Positions 22,720 to 35,600 of a DNA stretch of 64,000 nucleotides are shown piece by piece; the stretch's first letter is position 1; each line of letters opens with the position of its first letter. Position numbers and translations under genes: made by a program. This DNA is from Schizophyllum amplum (lineage: Eukaryota > Basidiomycota > Agaricomycetes > Agaricales > Schizophyllaceae): positions 1 through 64,000 of the forward strand of contig VDMD01000040.1 of the NCBI GenBank assembly GCA_007026445.1, read 5' to 3'. The notes under the pieces are model-generated. The model was given only the letters and a program-made list of their open reading frames with translations. It was not told where the DNA came from and did not search any database.

Positions 22720-24855
22720 TTTCGGGCCCACCGGGTCATGAGCTGCCCTCTAGGGTGCTGGCTCAGACCGTGCTCGTCCACAGCGGCTCGTGCCCAGCTC
22801 GCGCCTGCCCTTCCGCCGCCATATTGGGCACGGATTGATCAGCACGGATCGATCGGGTACGCCCGTAATCCTTGCTCGCTGCCGCCACGCCCTGCCCGCT
22901 CCTCTCACCAGCTCTGCCTCCTTGCTTCACGATTTAATGTGCAGCAGAACGACTGGCTAGACACACACGGAATGTTATGGCCACCCTGTCGGTCCATGGA
23001 AGATGACCCAGCGCGACGGTGATTGCGAAAAATTTTCGCGTATGCAGCTGTGACTGCCAGGAGGGGCGCGATGGCTAGGTGTGTATTTATGCACTCCCTA
23101 TCTATACCTACTGACTGCTTTCCCTGGACGCTAGTCATCAAATGTCGAAGAAAACGGGTGGTTGGGTCATGCCTCACCAGTCACACACCACACCCGCTTT
23201 CCTGCCCTGTTGTTCCCTTCTACCTTTGGTGCGTTGCCGTGGCCGTATGCCATATCTGCTGCTCAGCACCTGCCCACAGACCATTCCCAGACTTGCATAA
23301 ATTGTCCTCCGTATCATCTAGCCCAATCGACTCCCCTTACCGTCTCCGGATCAGCACATGGTGCGAGAGGCAACGGCAGCACATTCAGACCAATACTGAC
23401 ACGTTTCGGACAGTAATGCTGCGCTTCAAGCAATGGCGTCGACCTCACGACGATCCTACAACAAGTACGACGACAGCGCACTGAAGACTACGCAATGACG
23501 GGTTCCGTGCAACAGCAACGACGTACTCAGGACGACGGGAAGGGCATGCTCTATACGATGGGGACAATGCTTTCAAGACGGCAATTGCGCCCAGAAGACG
23601 ATGCCGACCATGCTGAGGACGACGCTGGCTGTCGACCGTGTGCTCAAGACCATGGCGATGCGCTCAAGACGACGGGGACAACACGCTCAACATAATGCTC
23701 GCGACGCCCTCAAGGCAGCGTCAACCGTGCCCTCGAAGCGCTTGAAGGGCATTTTCGACATGGAGGCCGTCGCAGGTGCGTGCCCGGAGGCTGTCTTTGC
23801 TCACTATCTGACATCATGATCTGTTCAACTCACATCAGGGCGACGTTTGCACGTCGAGCTTAGCTACAACAAGACAAGTGATCGAACTTGGCCAGCGCGT
23901 TGTGCCCTCCACCACGGCCGTTCCTCCTTCCCCGCCCCACCCATCGATCCCGTGCTGCTGCTGCTGCTGCCGCGCGCGGACGCATTGCACGCCCAATGCG
24001 CTTCCTGCCGCTGACATCACGCTCTGTTCTTTGAGTTATAATCACCTATAATGTTCGTAATAAATACATGAATTCAGTACGACATATCCTACAAGAGTCT
24101 GCAGCTGCTATGTGCAGCAGTGAACACGAGCAGCGCAGCAACGATGGCGGCGACGCGCGCTCGGATCTTGTGCGTTACGCGTCACCGGCGGCCCGCCGCG
24201 CCGTTGTAGAGGCTGACTTGTACATCCGCTGAGGACGATGTATAAGCCAGCCTCTACAACGGCGTGGCGGGCCGCTCAGCGCGGTTTCCTTTTCGGGCGA
24301 TCTCGTCCTGCAGCAGGACGAGCCTGCCTTTCCCAGTACACTCCCATCTCACCCGCGCCCCGCGCTGACGCACTTCACAGTTGCGTATCGTCTTCAAGAT
24401 GCGCCTCGTGCCCGAGGGCTGCTCCCGCGCTCTGCCTTGACGGCCGCCATGCAGTCTCCCTCGTGCACGTCGACGTTATCAAGCCCGTCTGCGCAAAGAC
24501 GAGGACGCGCGTCTTGAGGTAAGCCCCTCGCCTTCTGTATCGCACCCTCGCTTACTTGCTTCCAGCCCGTTCAACCTGGTCTTCAAGTACCCAATCCCGC
24601 CGATCATCCGCCGACGTCAAGCTCACCGTCGGCACCTCAGTGTCACCCTCGCTACCTCACCCACGCCCTCGCGCCCCCCTCAACCGCACCCGCGCGCCCT
24701 CATCCATACAATCAGCGCCTCAACACCTCGCCCTCGCACCCCCATTCGCTCAGCCTCAATGCCCGGCACCCGCGCGCGTCTCCGCGTCCTCCATCCGGCT
24801 ATTCCACCCCGCTACGGTATCCCCTTACCAGCACCGCGCCCCCGCTTGCTTCCCC
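22720..24855. other. KDZ-1 left subterminal region, no recognisable gene
   Basis: The region holds TIR-like remnants, the A/T block at 23025, a large hairpin at 24188-24275 and a near-perfect short palindrome CTCGTCCTGC/GCAGGACGAG (24302-24322). GT-AG-like signals near 24521-24566 hint at a spliced transcript, but I recognise no product. Confidence 0.5.
24188..24275. other. Long hairpin, 39 bp arms
   Basis: The arms 24188-24226 and 24237-24275 are complementary at 36 of 39 positions with a 10 base loop. Each arm contains CCGTTGTAGAGGCT or its complement. The strong foldback could give a small-RNA precursor or be a remnant of an inverted-repeat element. Confidence 0.75.
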
Positions 24856-24862
24856 CGCACTC

Positions 24863-27800
24863 CAGCTGATGTCGTAAAGCTTTTGCAAAAGTAGCTGGAC
24901 TTTTCCGAGCAACGAATTGCAAAAGCGTGGAACCCCTACCCCACACAGCCACAGCCCCCTCCCGGGCCTTCCGGCAGGGGCCCTGGCTCACGGCGGGCTG
25001 CCGGGCCATCACCTCCAGCCCACCCGATTAGGGCACGGGCTCACGGGTCGCCCGCCGCCCACGCCCGGCTCGCCCTCGCGCTTGCCGCGGGCCACGTGCA
25101 CTCCCCGTCGCCTTCCCGTTTGGGCAGCGCGGGCGATCGGCGCGCTCGGGGGCGTCGCGCGCGCCCGCGCCGCCGCCGCTGGCGCTCTGGGTCGCTCTCA
25201 GGCTGGAAAAAACCCGTATATTAGAATAGTATTCATATATATAATGGCTATTAATATGGAGAAGAAGGGGAAATGCAGGAAAAATGCGCGAAAGCGAAGC
25301 GAAAATTTTCGCTGGCGCATAGCGTGCTCGGTAGCGCGCTCGCTCGCTGGACTGGGCGAGCGCGCTTGCGTCACAGTAAGGGGGGATGGGGGAGGGGAGC
25401 GCTCTACCCAAAAAACAAGCTCTCGAGGAGCTTGTCTGTGAGCAGGGCGGAGCGGGGCGCAGCGCGGTTGCGCGTGCGCGGCGATCGCAGCGACGGCGGA
25501 TCCGCAGTGGCGGCGTGCGGCTGCCTGCGAGAGGGAGGGGGGCCGAAGAGGGAAGTAAAAGCGGACGAGCCCCGGAGCAGGGCTCGTCACGCGGAATCGG
25601 GGAGTGGTGCGGGTGGCGGGTAGGCGGGTGGCGCCGCGCGCGAGCGCGGGCGTGGGCGCGACGGTGGCGAGGGCAGCGAAGGGCAGCGCGAATGCAGCCC
25701 GCCTATCTCGCGACGCTCTGTCATATTGCAGAGAGCGCGTCGTCGCGCCCGGGAGTGGGGGGGGAGGGTCACGCAGCGGGCAGCGCGGGTATTGGCGGGT
25801 ACCTGCGCGTGTCGCCCGCCGTCTCTTGCGGAGCGCGTCCCCGGGGCAGCGCATCGGCGATCACCCTCCCCTACCCGCTTTAGTCCTGCCTAGACAAAGC
25901 GGGGGTAGGGGTAGCCGTCAAACAGCGAGCACTAGCCCGCCGAAGTGACGGCCATGATGTGGGAGACGGCGGGCGACTGGAAGCGCGCGGCGCCTAGCAC
26001 ACGCGGCGAGTGCGCTGAGGTATGCAGGGGGTGGTACATCTGCGCCTTGACGCGATGCGGATGCGCGGGAGTAGCTGCAGAGCGTGTTTGACGCTCTGCA
26101 GCTATTGTATCTACTCTGTAGTCAGCTAATGTCTGATGTTCTGAAAGCAAACGCACCTGAGGGGGACTCCCCAGAGTCCCCGCGCCCCACTATTGAAGAA
26201 CTGGCGTCGATCGACGCGCTATTGAGCGCGCGACGCGTCGACGATGGCGGGAGAGGAGGGTGCGACGCGTTATGTCACGTCACGAACGCGCTCATTTCGA
26301 GCGCGTTCGAGGCGGGACATAACGCGATGGCCGCGCATCGGGACATTTGATCGCTTCAAAAGTTCGTGAGGTGTTCTTTACATGCTATCTTGCTTCTATA
26401 TCTGCCTTTACTGTGTTTATAAAGCCATGGAGTAGCCTGAAAAGCGTTCAATTCCAACTATGTCTATCTACACATTGGATCTATCCCTCAATCTGATTCA
26501 TCCACAGAGGCCTGATGCTCAAATACAGCTGTATCTGGCTTGGGTAGACTACACTAATTCATCCCAACTTTGACTGAAACTCAGGCCTGTGGTATAAGGC
26601 CTGAACTAGGCAGGGGATGCCTTGAGTATAAGTGTAAACTGGTACACACCTGGCTGAAGAAGAGCAGCACTTATGGCCTCAGTTTTGAACGGAATCTCAT
26701 CGGGTTTTCGTGTATTCAGGACTTTTCTATGTGCCTTATACTCTCCGGCTTTCAAAACTGCGCCAGAATGCCTCCGGAAGCCCGCCCGCGGCGTCGAGCG
26801 TGTCGCCGGCGAGCCTCGGAGGTCGGCCCGGAAGGCCGAACGGACGCGATCACCATCCGCTCGCTCTTCCCCTCAACCACCGTGACCTCCCGGTCGCCCC
26901 TGCCTCCCCTCTTTTTTTGCAAAACTCATGAAGGAGCCCTGGAAATGCCGCTCCGCGCGTTCAGCAGAAAAATGGTGCTCGTTTGAACGAGGTCAGAGCG
27001 CGGGATGCGCGCTGCGTGCACGATCCCGCGCGGCAGGTGCGTGCTGACCACCCGTTGCTCGCTTTCAACTAACAATCATATCAGAAGTATCTCGAAAGCG
27101 AGGAGGTGGGCCCCATCGCGCTCTAAACGCGGCGGGCGCCCACAACACCCGCCCCCGCCCCCACCAACCTTCGACGGTTGATCGGGCACGCGCACGCAGC
27201 GCTCTCGACGCTACACGCATTCTGAACGTCCTCTTGACGCCCCCTGATATCGCCCCTCCCTCCCATCCACATCTCCAGAACCCAGTAGACGCGCAAAGTG
27301 TCGTACGAGGTGGCGCTTGAGTACTCCTTGCACCGGGAACTCGCGTCACCTTTTGCGACACGCGCGCACTCCACTGGGTCCCCCCTGTCCTCCATCGCTT
27401 TCAACACCATATTGCAGCCCCCGGTGGGCCACACGTCGCTGCCCGCCGCCCCTGCCACGCCTGCATCCGTGCCACGCAAGCCTTTAGCGCCGCACCCCCC
27501 TCCCGTGCGACAAATCCTACACCGGGGCTCACAGTGTGCTCAAACTCGGCACAAGACGTTCCTCCACCGCTCCCCGATAGCCGTGCCTCGCCCGCGCGCC
27601 ATCTGCCGCCCTCGCGGCGATCGCCCCGCATGCACGCGCGTTCCACCCGTCCTTCCGTGCGCGCCTCGCACGACGAGCTCCCTGAGAGCTCGTCTTTTGG
27701 GCATAACACTCCCTCCCCCCTACCCTCATCACGACGATGTACACGCGCTCGCCCAGCCCTGAAAGCGAGCGCGCTACGCGCGGGTGAGAAATTTTGGCAG

Positions 27801-28224
27801 CGCTTTTTCAGTATATTTCCCCCTTTCCCTACTACATAGTAATTATATACATAGTCAATTCCTAATATAAGCATCCTTACTACCCCCTCGAGCAACCGTG
27901 AGTGCCAGCGGCGGCGGCGCGGGCGCGCGCGACGCCCCCGAGCGCGCCGATCGCCCGCGCTGCCCAAACGGGAAGGCGACGGGGAGTGCACGTGGCCCGC
28001 GGCAAGCGCGAGGGCGAGCCGGGCGTGGGCGGCGGGCGACCCGTGAGCCCGTGCCCTAATCGGGTGGGCTGGAGGTGATGGCCCGGCAGCCCGCCGTGAG
28101 CCAGGGCCCCTGCCGGAAGGCCCGGGAGGGGGCTGTGGCTGTGTGGGGTAGGGGTTCCACGCTTTTGCAATTCGTTGCTCGGAAAAGTCCAAGTACTTTT
28201 GCAAAAGGGCTACGTCTACAGGTG
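24863..28224. mobile_element. Foldback element FB-4, inside KDZ-1
   Basis: The length is 3,362 bp, with duplications CGCACTC (24856-24862 and 28225-28231). The ends are CAGCTGATGTCG and, inverted, CACCTGTAGACG; terminal repeats of about 350 bp include the motif CTTTTGCAAAAG near each end. After GCGAAAATTTTCGC (about 25300), the left arm matches the inverted right arm for several hundred bases, including a GAGCGCGC-rich stretch and a hairpin of the GACGAGCTC/GAGCTCGTC type. The arms are thus imperfect inverted repeats far beyond the terminal 350 bp. The core is bounded by ACGCACCTG (26151) and CAGGTGCGT (27034); the structured motif is at 27308-27351. Confidence 0.9.
27308..27351 (-). ncRNA. 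Conserved stem-loop motif, FB-4 copy
   Basis: The stem AGGTGGCGC/GCGTCACCT (one wobble) encloses, on the minus strand, GAGTTCCCGGTGCAAGGAG and then TACTC. Confidence 0.55.
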
Positions 28225-28231
28225 CGCACTC

Positions 28232-28857
28232 TGCATGACCTGCCTCATCGCGTGTGCCGCGCTCGTGCCTCAGTCAAGTCCACCGCCTCTGAGACCCCCC
28301 CCCCCCGGCCCACTACCGCGTCCGACACCGCCTCACCCGCCCTTCTGCACTGCGCCCCAGCACGCCGACTTGACGCGCCCAAGTTCTGGCCTCTGGCAAC
28401 TCAGCCGATCCTGGCTTTATGCCCGATTTCTGTGGTGTGTCACCCCTGCTGCCCGTCGTATAGACCGCTGACATCTCAATCTTTAGATGCGCAGTTTACA
28501 TACCCCTCTCCACATATCCCTACGGTCCGTCACCTTTCTGTGCATGCCAGCGCACGCTCTTCCCATATCCACGTACATGAATTGGTACTCGCCCCACGTA
28601 TCATGTTCCTCCTACATCCACAATCAATGTCGTTGCCTAATCTATATCAACGTATCGTATGCGCGCTACCGGCTTAGGGTCCCCTCCGCGTGCAAGATGC
28701 TCCTGCATATGCACGTCATCGCGGGAAATCTCTGCGTGAAGCGCGTCCTGCGCTGCCCAATTGAAGGGGGCCTCGCACAACCATACGTCCGCCTCGTCTT
28801 CCATCTCCGGATCACCGTTAGCGCGCCACTTGGCGTCCCGAACACATTTGAGTGAAT
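28232..28857. other. KDZ-1 stretch without a recognisable gene
   Basis: Apart from a C-rich run near 28300, I see nothing that I can identify between FB-4 and the small minus-strand gene. Confidence 0.45.
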
Positions 28858-29287
28858 CTAATCACAGTGTAAGCGAAGCGTTGTATACACTGCAAATACG
28901 AAAGGCTCGCCTCTGAGATGCTCGTAGTCAATCACTGGGTCGTACGCGTCGTCGCCCTCGTAGTTCCTGAACAGGCTCGGATCGCACTTATTATGGACCG
29001 AAGCTTTCAAGTCCCAAATCAGGTACTCGATAGCTCGGAGGCGGCGGGTTTCCGACACATCTTCGGCATTATTGAATTCAGCAGCACTTGGTGCTGCAGG
29101 AATGGGGAATAAACGATTCTATGGAAATTTGTAAGGATTGAGCATTGCCATTGTGACTCTTGCTTACTAGGAGCTCTATACGCTCGTTGGAAGAGCGATG
29201 CGGGCGGCGGCGCGGGGGCGGCCTAGGATAATACCAATAGCATCTCTGACCCGCCTCATTCAGGGTTACAAAAGTGTGGGCGGGCAT
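28858..29287 (-). CDS. Hypothetical small protein, structure uncertain
   Basis: The minus strand has an open exon from about 29103 (after a CCTGCAG acceptor) to a stop at 28858-28860. It reads AAEFNNAEDVSETRRLRAIE, YLIWDLKASVHNKCDPSLF and DPVIDYEHLRGEPFVFAVY. The composition looks like a real, soluble acidic protein rather than a chance frame. A possible first exon, MPAHTFVTLNEAGQRCYWYY, starts at 29287, but the linking splice sites are not clear. I do not recognise the family. It lies inside KDZ-1, divergent from the TET/JBP gene with about 400 bp between, so it could be a further cargo gene. Confidence 0.35.
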
Positions 29288-29683
29288 GGCAAGGAACCCT
29301 TCTGGCAGGCCTTCCCCAGTTTCTGGTATTTATTTCACTCCTGGTGCGCCGCGTGGAACGAGCGATAACACCTGCCAGTCCACCAATTTCAACATTTATC
29401 ATGTGATGTTCTCGTGACTTGAGCGGGATGTTTTGTTGACTCACGTGCGTCGAGCTGCCGAGGACGCGTCCTTACCCAAACCACCACCGTAAGTTCGTGT
29501 TTTTGTGCCACTTTTATTCCTCTTTCTTCTCCTTTTTGCCGTCGCGCTGAGGCGATACGCGATTCTCAAGCCTGGGACACCGGAGGCTGAGGCGCGGCGG
29601 CAAAAGTGGCCTTTTCGAAATTCCCCTGTTCTCAGTTCTGCTTCCGCACCCTTGCCCTGATGACTGATTTATTTTTCCTAGCA

Positions 29684-31230
29684 ATGCAGCGCACACTACG
29701 ATCTGGTGCGACCTTTGGCGCATGGGACGGCAGTACAATCACTGTCTCCGATCCCCGCTTCGACCTCGCGGCTCTGGTTCGGCAGAGCGTTGAAGATGAA
29801 CGGGACGAATGTTCGGACGAGGACAACGACTACGATCTCAGCGAGCCATCCGACACTGACTGGCTTACCGACGTCGACGAAGACGCGTCCATCCACCTCC
29901 CGTCGGCCGCCAGCGCGTCCGGCGCATCATCCACTCCCCCTCGCGATCGCAAGCGCCACAACAGGCAGCGCTCCAAGGCCGTGCGCAAGCGGCAGAGGAT
30001 GAACGCCCGCTCGGAGGCCGACGCCAACGACACCGAGCCAACGGTCCGGCTGTCAGCGCGACACAAGCACGTCGCTGCCGCGGAACCAATCACAAGCGGC
30101 ATCTCACTGCAGAACCTCCGCGTCACGAAGACGGGCTACACAGCCATGCGGGACACCAAGCCGGGCAAGAAGAAACACCGCGCGTATCGGCTGCGAGACC
30201 TTGTCGGTCCCGAGTCGCAATACAAGTTTGACCTGTACGAGTGGGATGGCAGGCGCGTGCTCATTTCAGCCTTGTTTTGCTATGGAGTACTTACATATGT
30301 TGCAGGAGGACAGTGCCCCTCGTTGATAATCAAGACCGTGTCTTTGCCGTGCTCGCCGGCCGCCCGGACAAGGCACCGGGCTGGGATCGCGCCATGCAGG
30401 AACTGGCCGACGCAATCGAGGCCTCCTCATCCCGCCTCTCCCTCACCCCTGGTCAACGACGCCACCGACGCGGCCCCTTCCCTGCGACGGCACACGGCCA
30501 CTCCTTCGGCGGCGGTCAGCGCGAGCCGTTGAACATCGCCGAGAAGCCCGCCAATGTCGCACTCTTCGAGGCGTTGCTCCGGCACCCCGCCATGAAGAGG
30601 GTATCTGGTTTCGCAAACGGTGTCGCCGCTTGCTGGGGCCCCCGACTCATTCAGTTCTATCGCAAGTATGGACGCGGTGTTCGGGCCAAATATCCTCATC
30701 TGAAGAGGAACTTTCGCCACTCGGCCTGGGCGGCACTTACCATCAACTACGGACCCCGGACGGTCACGCTTCCCCATCGTGATTTCTCGAACGTCCCATG
30801 GGGTTGGTGTCCCATAACCGCGCTGGGCCACTTCAACCCACGACGCGGCGGACATCTTGTTCTGTGGGAGCTACGCCTCGTCATCGAATTCCCCCCCGGC
30901 TCCACCATCATTGTCCCCTCCAGTGTACTCACCCATTCCAACGTCGCCATCGGCCGCAATGAGCGGCGGTTCTCCATCACGCAGTACACGGCGGGAGGCC
31001 TTATACGATGGCTTGATCAGGGATGCCGCAGGAAGGATGTCTTCTGGGCTTCCCTCTCTCGCAAGCAGCGCTTGCAGGAGGAGGCACGGGCGAAGACGCG
31101 CTACCGCGAGGGTCTTGAGCTCTATTCTATGATGGACGAGCTACGCCGTCTGGCGGCGAGCAAGGACGCAGCGGACGCTTATGATACTGACCTCTCCGAG
31201 TTGACGCCGTTGGAGGATGAGGATGAGTAA
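29684..31230 (+). CDS. TET/JBP-family 2-oxoglutarate/Fe(II) dioxygenase
   Basis: Predicted to oxidise methylated pyrimidines in DNA, using Fe(II) and 2-oxoglutarate, in the nucleus. Two exons: 29684-30252 and 30306-31230 (497 residues). The intron 30253-30305 starts with GC, not GT, and ends TTGCAG; splicing it joins DLYEWDGR to RTVPLVDNQ. The N-terminus (MQRTLRSGATFGAWDG) is followed by an acidic and then a basic, low-complexity region (about residues 40-130). The dioxygenase core spans about 265-430: iron ligands His347 and Asp349 (LPHRDFSNVPWG), distal His400 (VLTHSNVAIG), and a 2-oxoglutarate-binding Arg410 or 411 (NERRFSITQYTAGG). All four ligand positions are present, so activity is plausible. 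The start at 29684 lies just after a TTTTTCCTAG acceptor-like site, so a 5' untranslated intron is possible. It is cargo of KDZ-1, as known for many basidiomycete TET/JBP genes. Confidence 0.88.
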
Positions 31231-32667
31231 TGGGTAGTAGATAAATCTGTCGATCTTACGCATGTACTAAGTTGTTCTTGAACGTATGCCTTAAGCTTGT
31301 GATCTCTAAGTTAGCAGCAATAGATCTAGTTAAAGTCATAACATTGGAGTATCGTGGCAAGAGCAGAAAGACGAGTATGAGTGTCTCTTTCTACCTTTGC
31401 GCACGAGTAGCACGGCGGGGTCACTAGCGACACCGTCACAGCGCTAAACGGGCTCGAACGGTTGAACTCGGTCTCTACCTAAGCCATACACCAATTGTGC
31501 GACTCCGGCGCATGACGAGACAGCTGTAACCTCTGATAGAGATGTGTTATCTCAATGCGAGACTACACGACCCAAAGGAATGGGCGACATCGGGCACGCA
31601 TGCCTCGAGCACCGCAATGTACGTTGAGGATGTTGCTTATTCTCAGCTCGCTCACTTTCTAAGCTCACTCATAGCAACCGCCCTCAGTCACAGACTACCA
31701 CTAGCAATCTGTTCCAGGCGAGTATACGATGAGGTGGGAAGAGCGAGATCATGATCGCGAGTCTCATGTTGAACAGTGCTAGTGGACTCTCAACTACAGC
31801 CTCTGCAACGCACGTTGATGATGTTCCTGCACTGATTTTGAGCCAGCTCTCCCCCTCATCTCTTTCACAATGTTCACGCTCCCTCACAGACTACAACTAG
31901 CAGTGCGCTGTTTCAAGCCAGTATACGACAAGGTGAGAAGGGCGAGATCCTCGCCGATCACCAGTCTGATGTTGAACTTCGACTATGCACTGCAAAGTCT
32001 GTTGATCTTCCGACACTGCTTTGACCTAGCTCCGCCTTTAGCTGCTCTCAGAACACTCACGCTCACTCATAGAATACAAATGGCATTGCGCTGTACGACA
32101 CGTCAACTGTCAACATCTGACAATCCGCGGCAGCTTTCGCTCGTACGTGCTCTTCTCTCTCGCAAACACGACGAAGTGTATCAGTTACGGCCCATCCGCG
32201 CGTTCCTGCTTCTCATATCCACACGGTAGAACTGCTCTTTCCACGTCTGACTCTGAGATCGAGCAGGCGCCGGTTGCGTTGGCTCGAACATCTCGAAGGA
32301 GTATGGTACAGGACGCAGCACCATTCTACACGCGGTTCGCCCCTTGCGATTCTCAATCCAGTCTCTATGTCTCTGTTACGGCTACGCACATCATCTGTGT
32401 GCGCTTCTGCAATACACCAAGACGTACGTGCCACACTCTTTGTGTAATTCTGACTTGACTCTGGGTGCATAGTTATTCTGCCTCCGCAAACTTCAACATC
32501 GACTCACGTGCGACGGCAGTAAATCTCAAGATCTCAGGGCAATATCTATCACGCCGCGCGTCCGTGCGCAATGTTGAGCGGCTCCGACCAGCCGGGACAG
32601 ATTGTGTTGCTAGGTTGGTCTCTGCTCAAACGCTGCCCTGCCCGGTCCTCATCTCACCCCTTCTGCC
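31231..32667. repeat. Degenerate tandem repeats of about 190 bp upstream of the HMG-like gene
   Basis: Two and a half to three diverged units are visible between about 31640 and 32100. Each has a CAGACTACNACTAGCA-like block followed by CAGTATACGA-type sequence and a TGATGTTGAAC-type block (31690, 31887, about 32070). The rest of the stretch holds no gene I recognise. The array lies between the TET/JBP stop and the next gene and could contain its promoter. Confidence 0.55.
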
Positions 32668-35600
32668 ATGTTGATTGGGCTCACCGACGGTGAGGCTCTA
32701 CTCAGCCTCAATCCCCCTGCCTCTGGTGGGCTACCTCCGCTAGCGTCGCAGATCTACCCAAGCGCAGCCCCACCACCGTCGTATCCGCCTGCGCTGGCGC
32801 GTCCTTCGAGTACAGCATCATATATGGAGGCGCCCCAGCAGGCAACACCCTCACCATGTGGTGTTCCGTCTCTCCCACCGCCGCTGCCTCCTCAGGGGTC
32901 GCACACGCCTTCACCGCCTTCTCAGGGGACGCATACGCCGCCGCCACGACCGGCACCGTCGGGGGTCTCGCTACCGCCTCCTCTTCAACAGCCGCGCCTC
33001 CCGTTGCCGTCACCTCTTGGCCCACCACAGTCGGACCTCTCACGCTCAAGGACACCCGCTGTGCCATCACACCCGGACAAGAAACGCAAGCGACGTACTA
33101 AGGACAAGAAGGATCGCCTGAATAACAAGAACTGGGCCGAAGGCGTGCGCGAGACCATCCTGTCCCCTCATATACCCCGTTATCTGGACGCGCTCGCAAA
33201 GGACGCTTGGAACGTCATCCAGGACATCGTTATGGAGGTCTGCGCAGAATACCACGCCAAGATCCCTTGGACTATGCCGGTCTGGGAGGAGCCGGAGGAG
33301 CCGCTACCGGCGTACGACCCCAAAAACCCGCCCGTTTGGCCTCAACTCAGCGACGAAGAGGAGAAGCAGCGGTCTGCCATACTCACGGAACGTAATGCGG
33401 TGCGTGTGTCGTTTGTTTTTATTATAATTAACTTAGTCATTGCAGGCTATCCATCGCTGGCTCGACTATCGCGCTCGCAAGACACCCGGGTACCGCCATC
33501 GCTCCCGCGCCAGCACACAGAACCCCTACGACCGCTACATGATGAAGCTCACAGGCCTGAGCCCGAAGGGTACAAAGAAGGCACTTCAGACCATTCAGCA
33601 GTACGTCATCGAGAACCCCGAGCTCGTCGTAGCGGCGACGAAGGCGTTTGAGGACGCAAAGGCGCTGGGAGGAGGGTCGGTCCTATTCCGCGGCAAGGTG
33701 ATCACGAAGAAGAACATCAACTGGGTCATGGACCACGTCAAGCCGGCCTTTGACGCGCTGGCGCCGGAGGAGAAGCAGGGCTATTGGGATCGCTCTCACG
33801 CCTTCGCTCATGCTGAAAAAGAGGAATGGGAGAGGCTCTTGAAGGCACCGCCAAAACGCGATGCCCAATCTATACACCTGTAAGTTTGCGGCTTGTCCAT
33901 TGAGCTGTAGTGCTCATCTCTCTGTCAGTGCATGGGATCAATTGGAAAGTTTTGTCGAGCCGGTCCTGCGAGGCATAGTCTCGCACCTCGATGCACACGT
34001 CGTGATTCTGGTCGGCGGCCGATTTCCAGCGGGCAAGGGCGAGCCCATCACTCGCCAGTGCGTTCAGACCTCTCCTTGTCCGCGCATGATTTCTAACCCC
34101 ACATCAGCTACGCTATGGGCAAAAACAAGCAAAATGTGCCATTCTCGCACTGGGATCAACCTCGCTTCCAAAAGGACGTCCTCGGCTTCTTTGCAGACTA
34201 TCTTGAGACGGCTTGGAGTGAATAAATCAGCCTGCCTTTGCACAGTAGAACTGACCTGTATACAGCCCCTGCAGAACGTGCTGCCGTTGCGCTAGACAAG
34301 GACGACGACACGATGGATGTTGACGGCGTCCCGGGTCCCCTTGGTCGAACACGGTTCACCGAGGAGGAGATTGCGGGTGGCGATAAGAGTGACGATGAAG
34401 AGGATCTCGCTGTGATGCTTTACAATGGCCAGTCCGACAACGAGGATGAGGAGGATGAGCCTGTGGCCGCCGCACCGAAAAGGCGCAAGAAGACGAAAGC
34501 CAAGGCGAAGGTGCCGCAACCGTCCAAAGCGAATGCGTCGCAGCCATCCGAAGCGAGCGCATCGCAACCGCTCGAAACCAGCGCGCCGCAACCGTTGCAG
34601 GCAAACACGCCACGTCCAGCCCGCACTTCCCCCCCATCGATCCTCGTCTGCAGCAGTTCGACCCTTTCCGCGTCGACACAACCTTCGATGAAAATCACGC
34701 ACCTCCAATCCAGTCCGGCCATCTTTGTCTGGCCTGGAAGCTCAAGCACTATGAGGATGGGATCATCGACATGACTTGGGGCAGCGACGAGGAGAAGGCC
34801 GAGTTCGAGCGCTTGATGCGCGTGTGGCGCACGACCCACTACGTCGACCCCATGACCGGCATCTTCGTATCTCACGAGCGGCAGGCAGTCACGGGAGGAT
34901 CGACACCCAGCGACATGGATAGGATCACCGCGCCTTTGGGGCATAAGGATGCTGTGTCGGTGTTGGCGTCGAAGTCGTCGCAACCTTCTGCTCCCCGCCC
35001 TCGTCCCAAGCCCACGCCCATCACACCTTCCACCCGCACCACAGGCACACCAGCTATTCCCTCGCCCACGTCATCCGCCCCCGTCCAGCCCTCATACATT
35101 CCCGCACCCCCGCCGCTAGCCGTTGCACAATCGCCCGTACCTCAGGCATCGCAAACAATGGGCGAGGACAACATACGACAGCGCGCACTCGCACCTCCGG
35201 CAAGCGCCAAAGATACACATACGGGAGCTTGGCTTGTCGAAACGTGGCCATACATTGCGCATGACTTTGGGATGGAGTGGCTGCACCTGCTAGTCAGCTT
35301 CACTGCTTGGGAGGAGGCGAATTCGTTCGCTCGAGGGAAACCTCTACCTGTCCTGAACACTCGACCAAAGGAAGTGCAGCACTGGATTTCTCATGCTCGG
35401 TGGGCGCGAGGAGATGGTGGTGAACCCGGGCCCAAGAACCTCGCTTTTGCGCAGCGCATCATACGGACCTGGTGGGAGTGGTACAGGCGGCTTTGTCCAG
35501 GCTGGAGGGTCACTCGACCCGACGGCACTCTCGACGTTTGTGAGGAGATGAAGGATGGTATGGGTAAGCTACAGTGCTGTGGTATAAATGGTGTGTTCAA

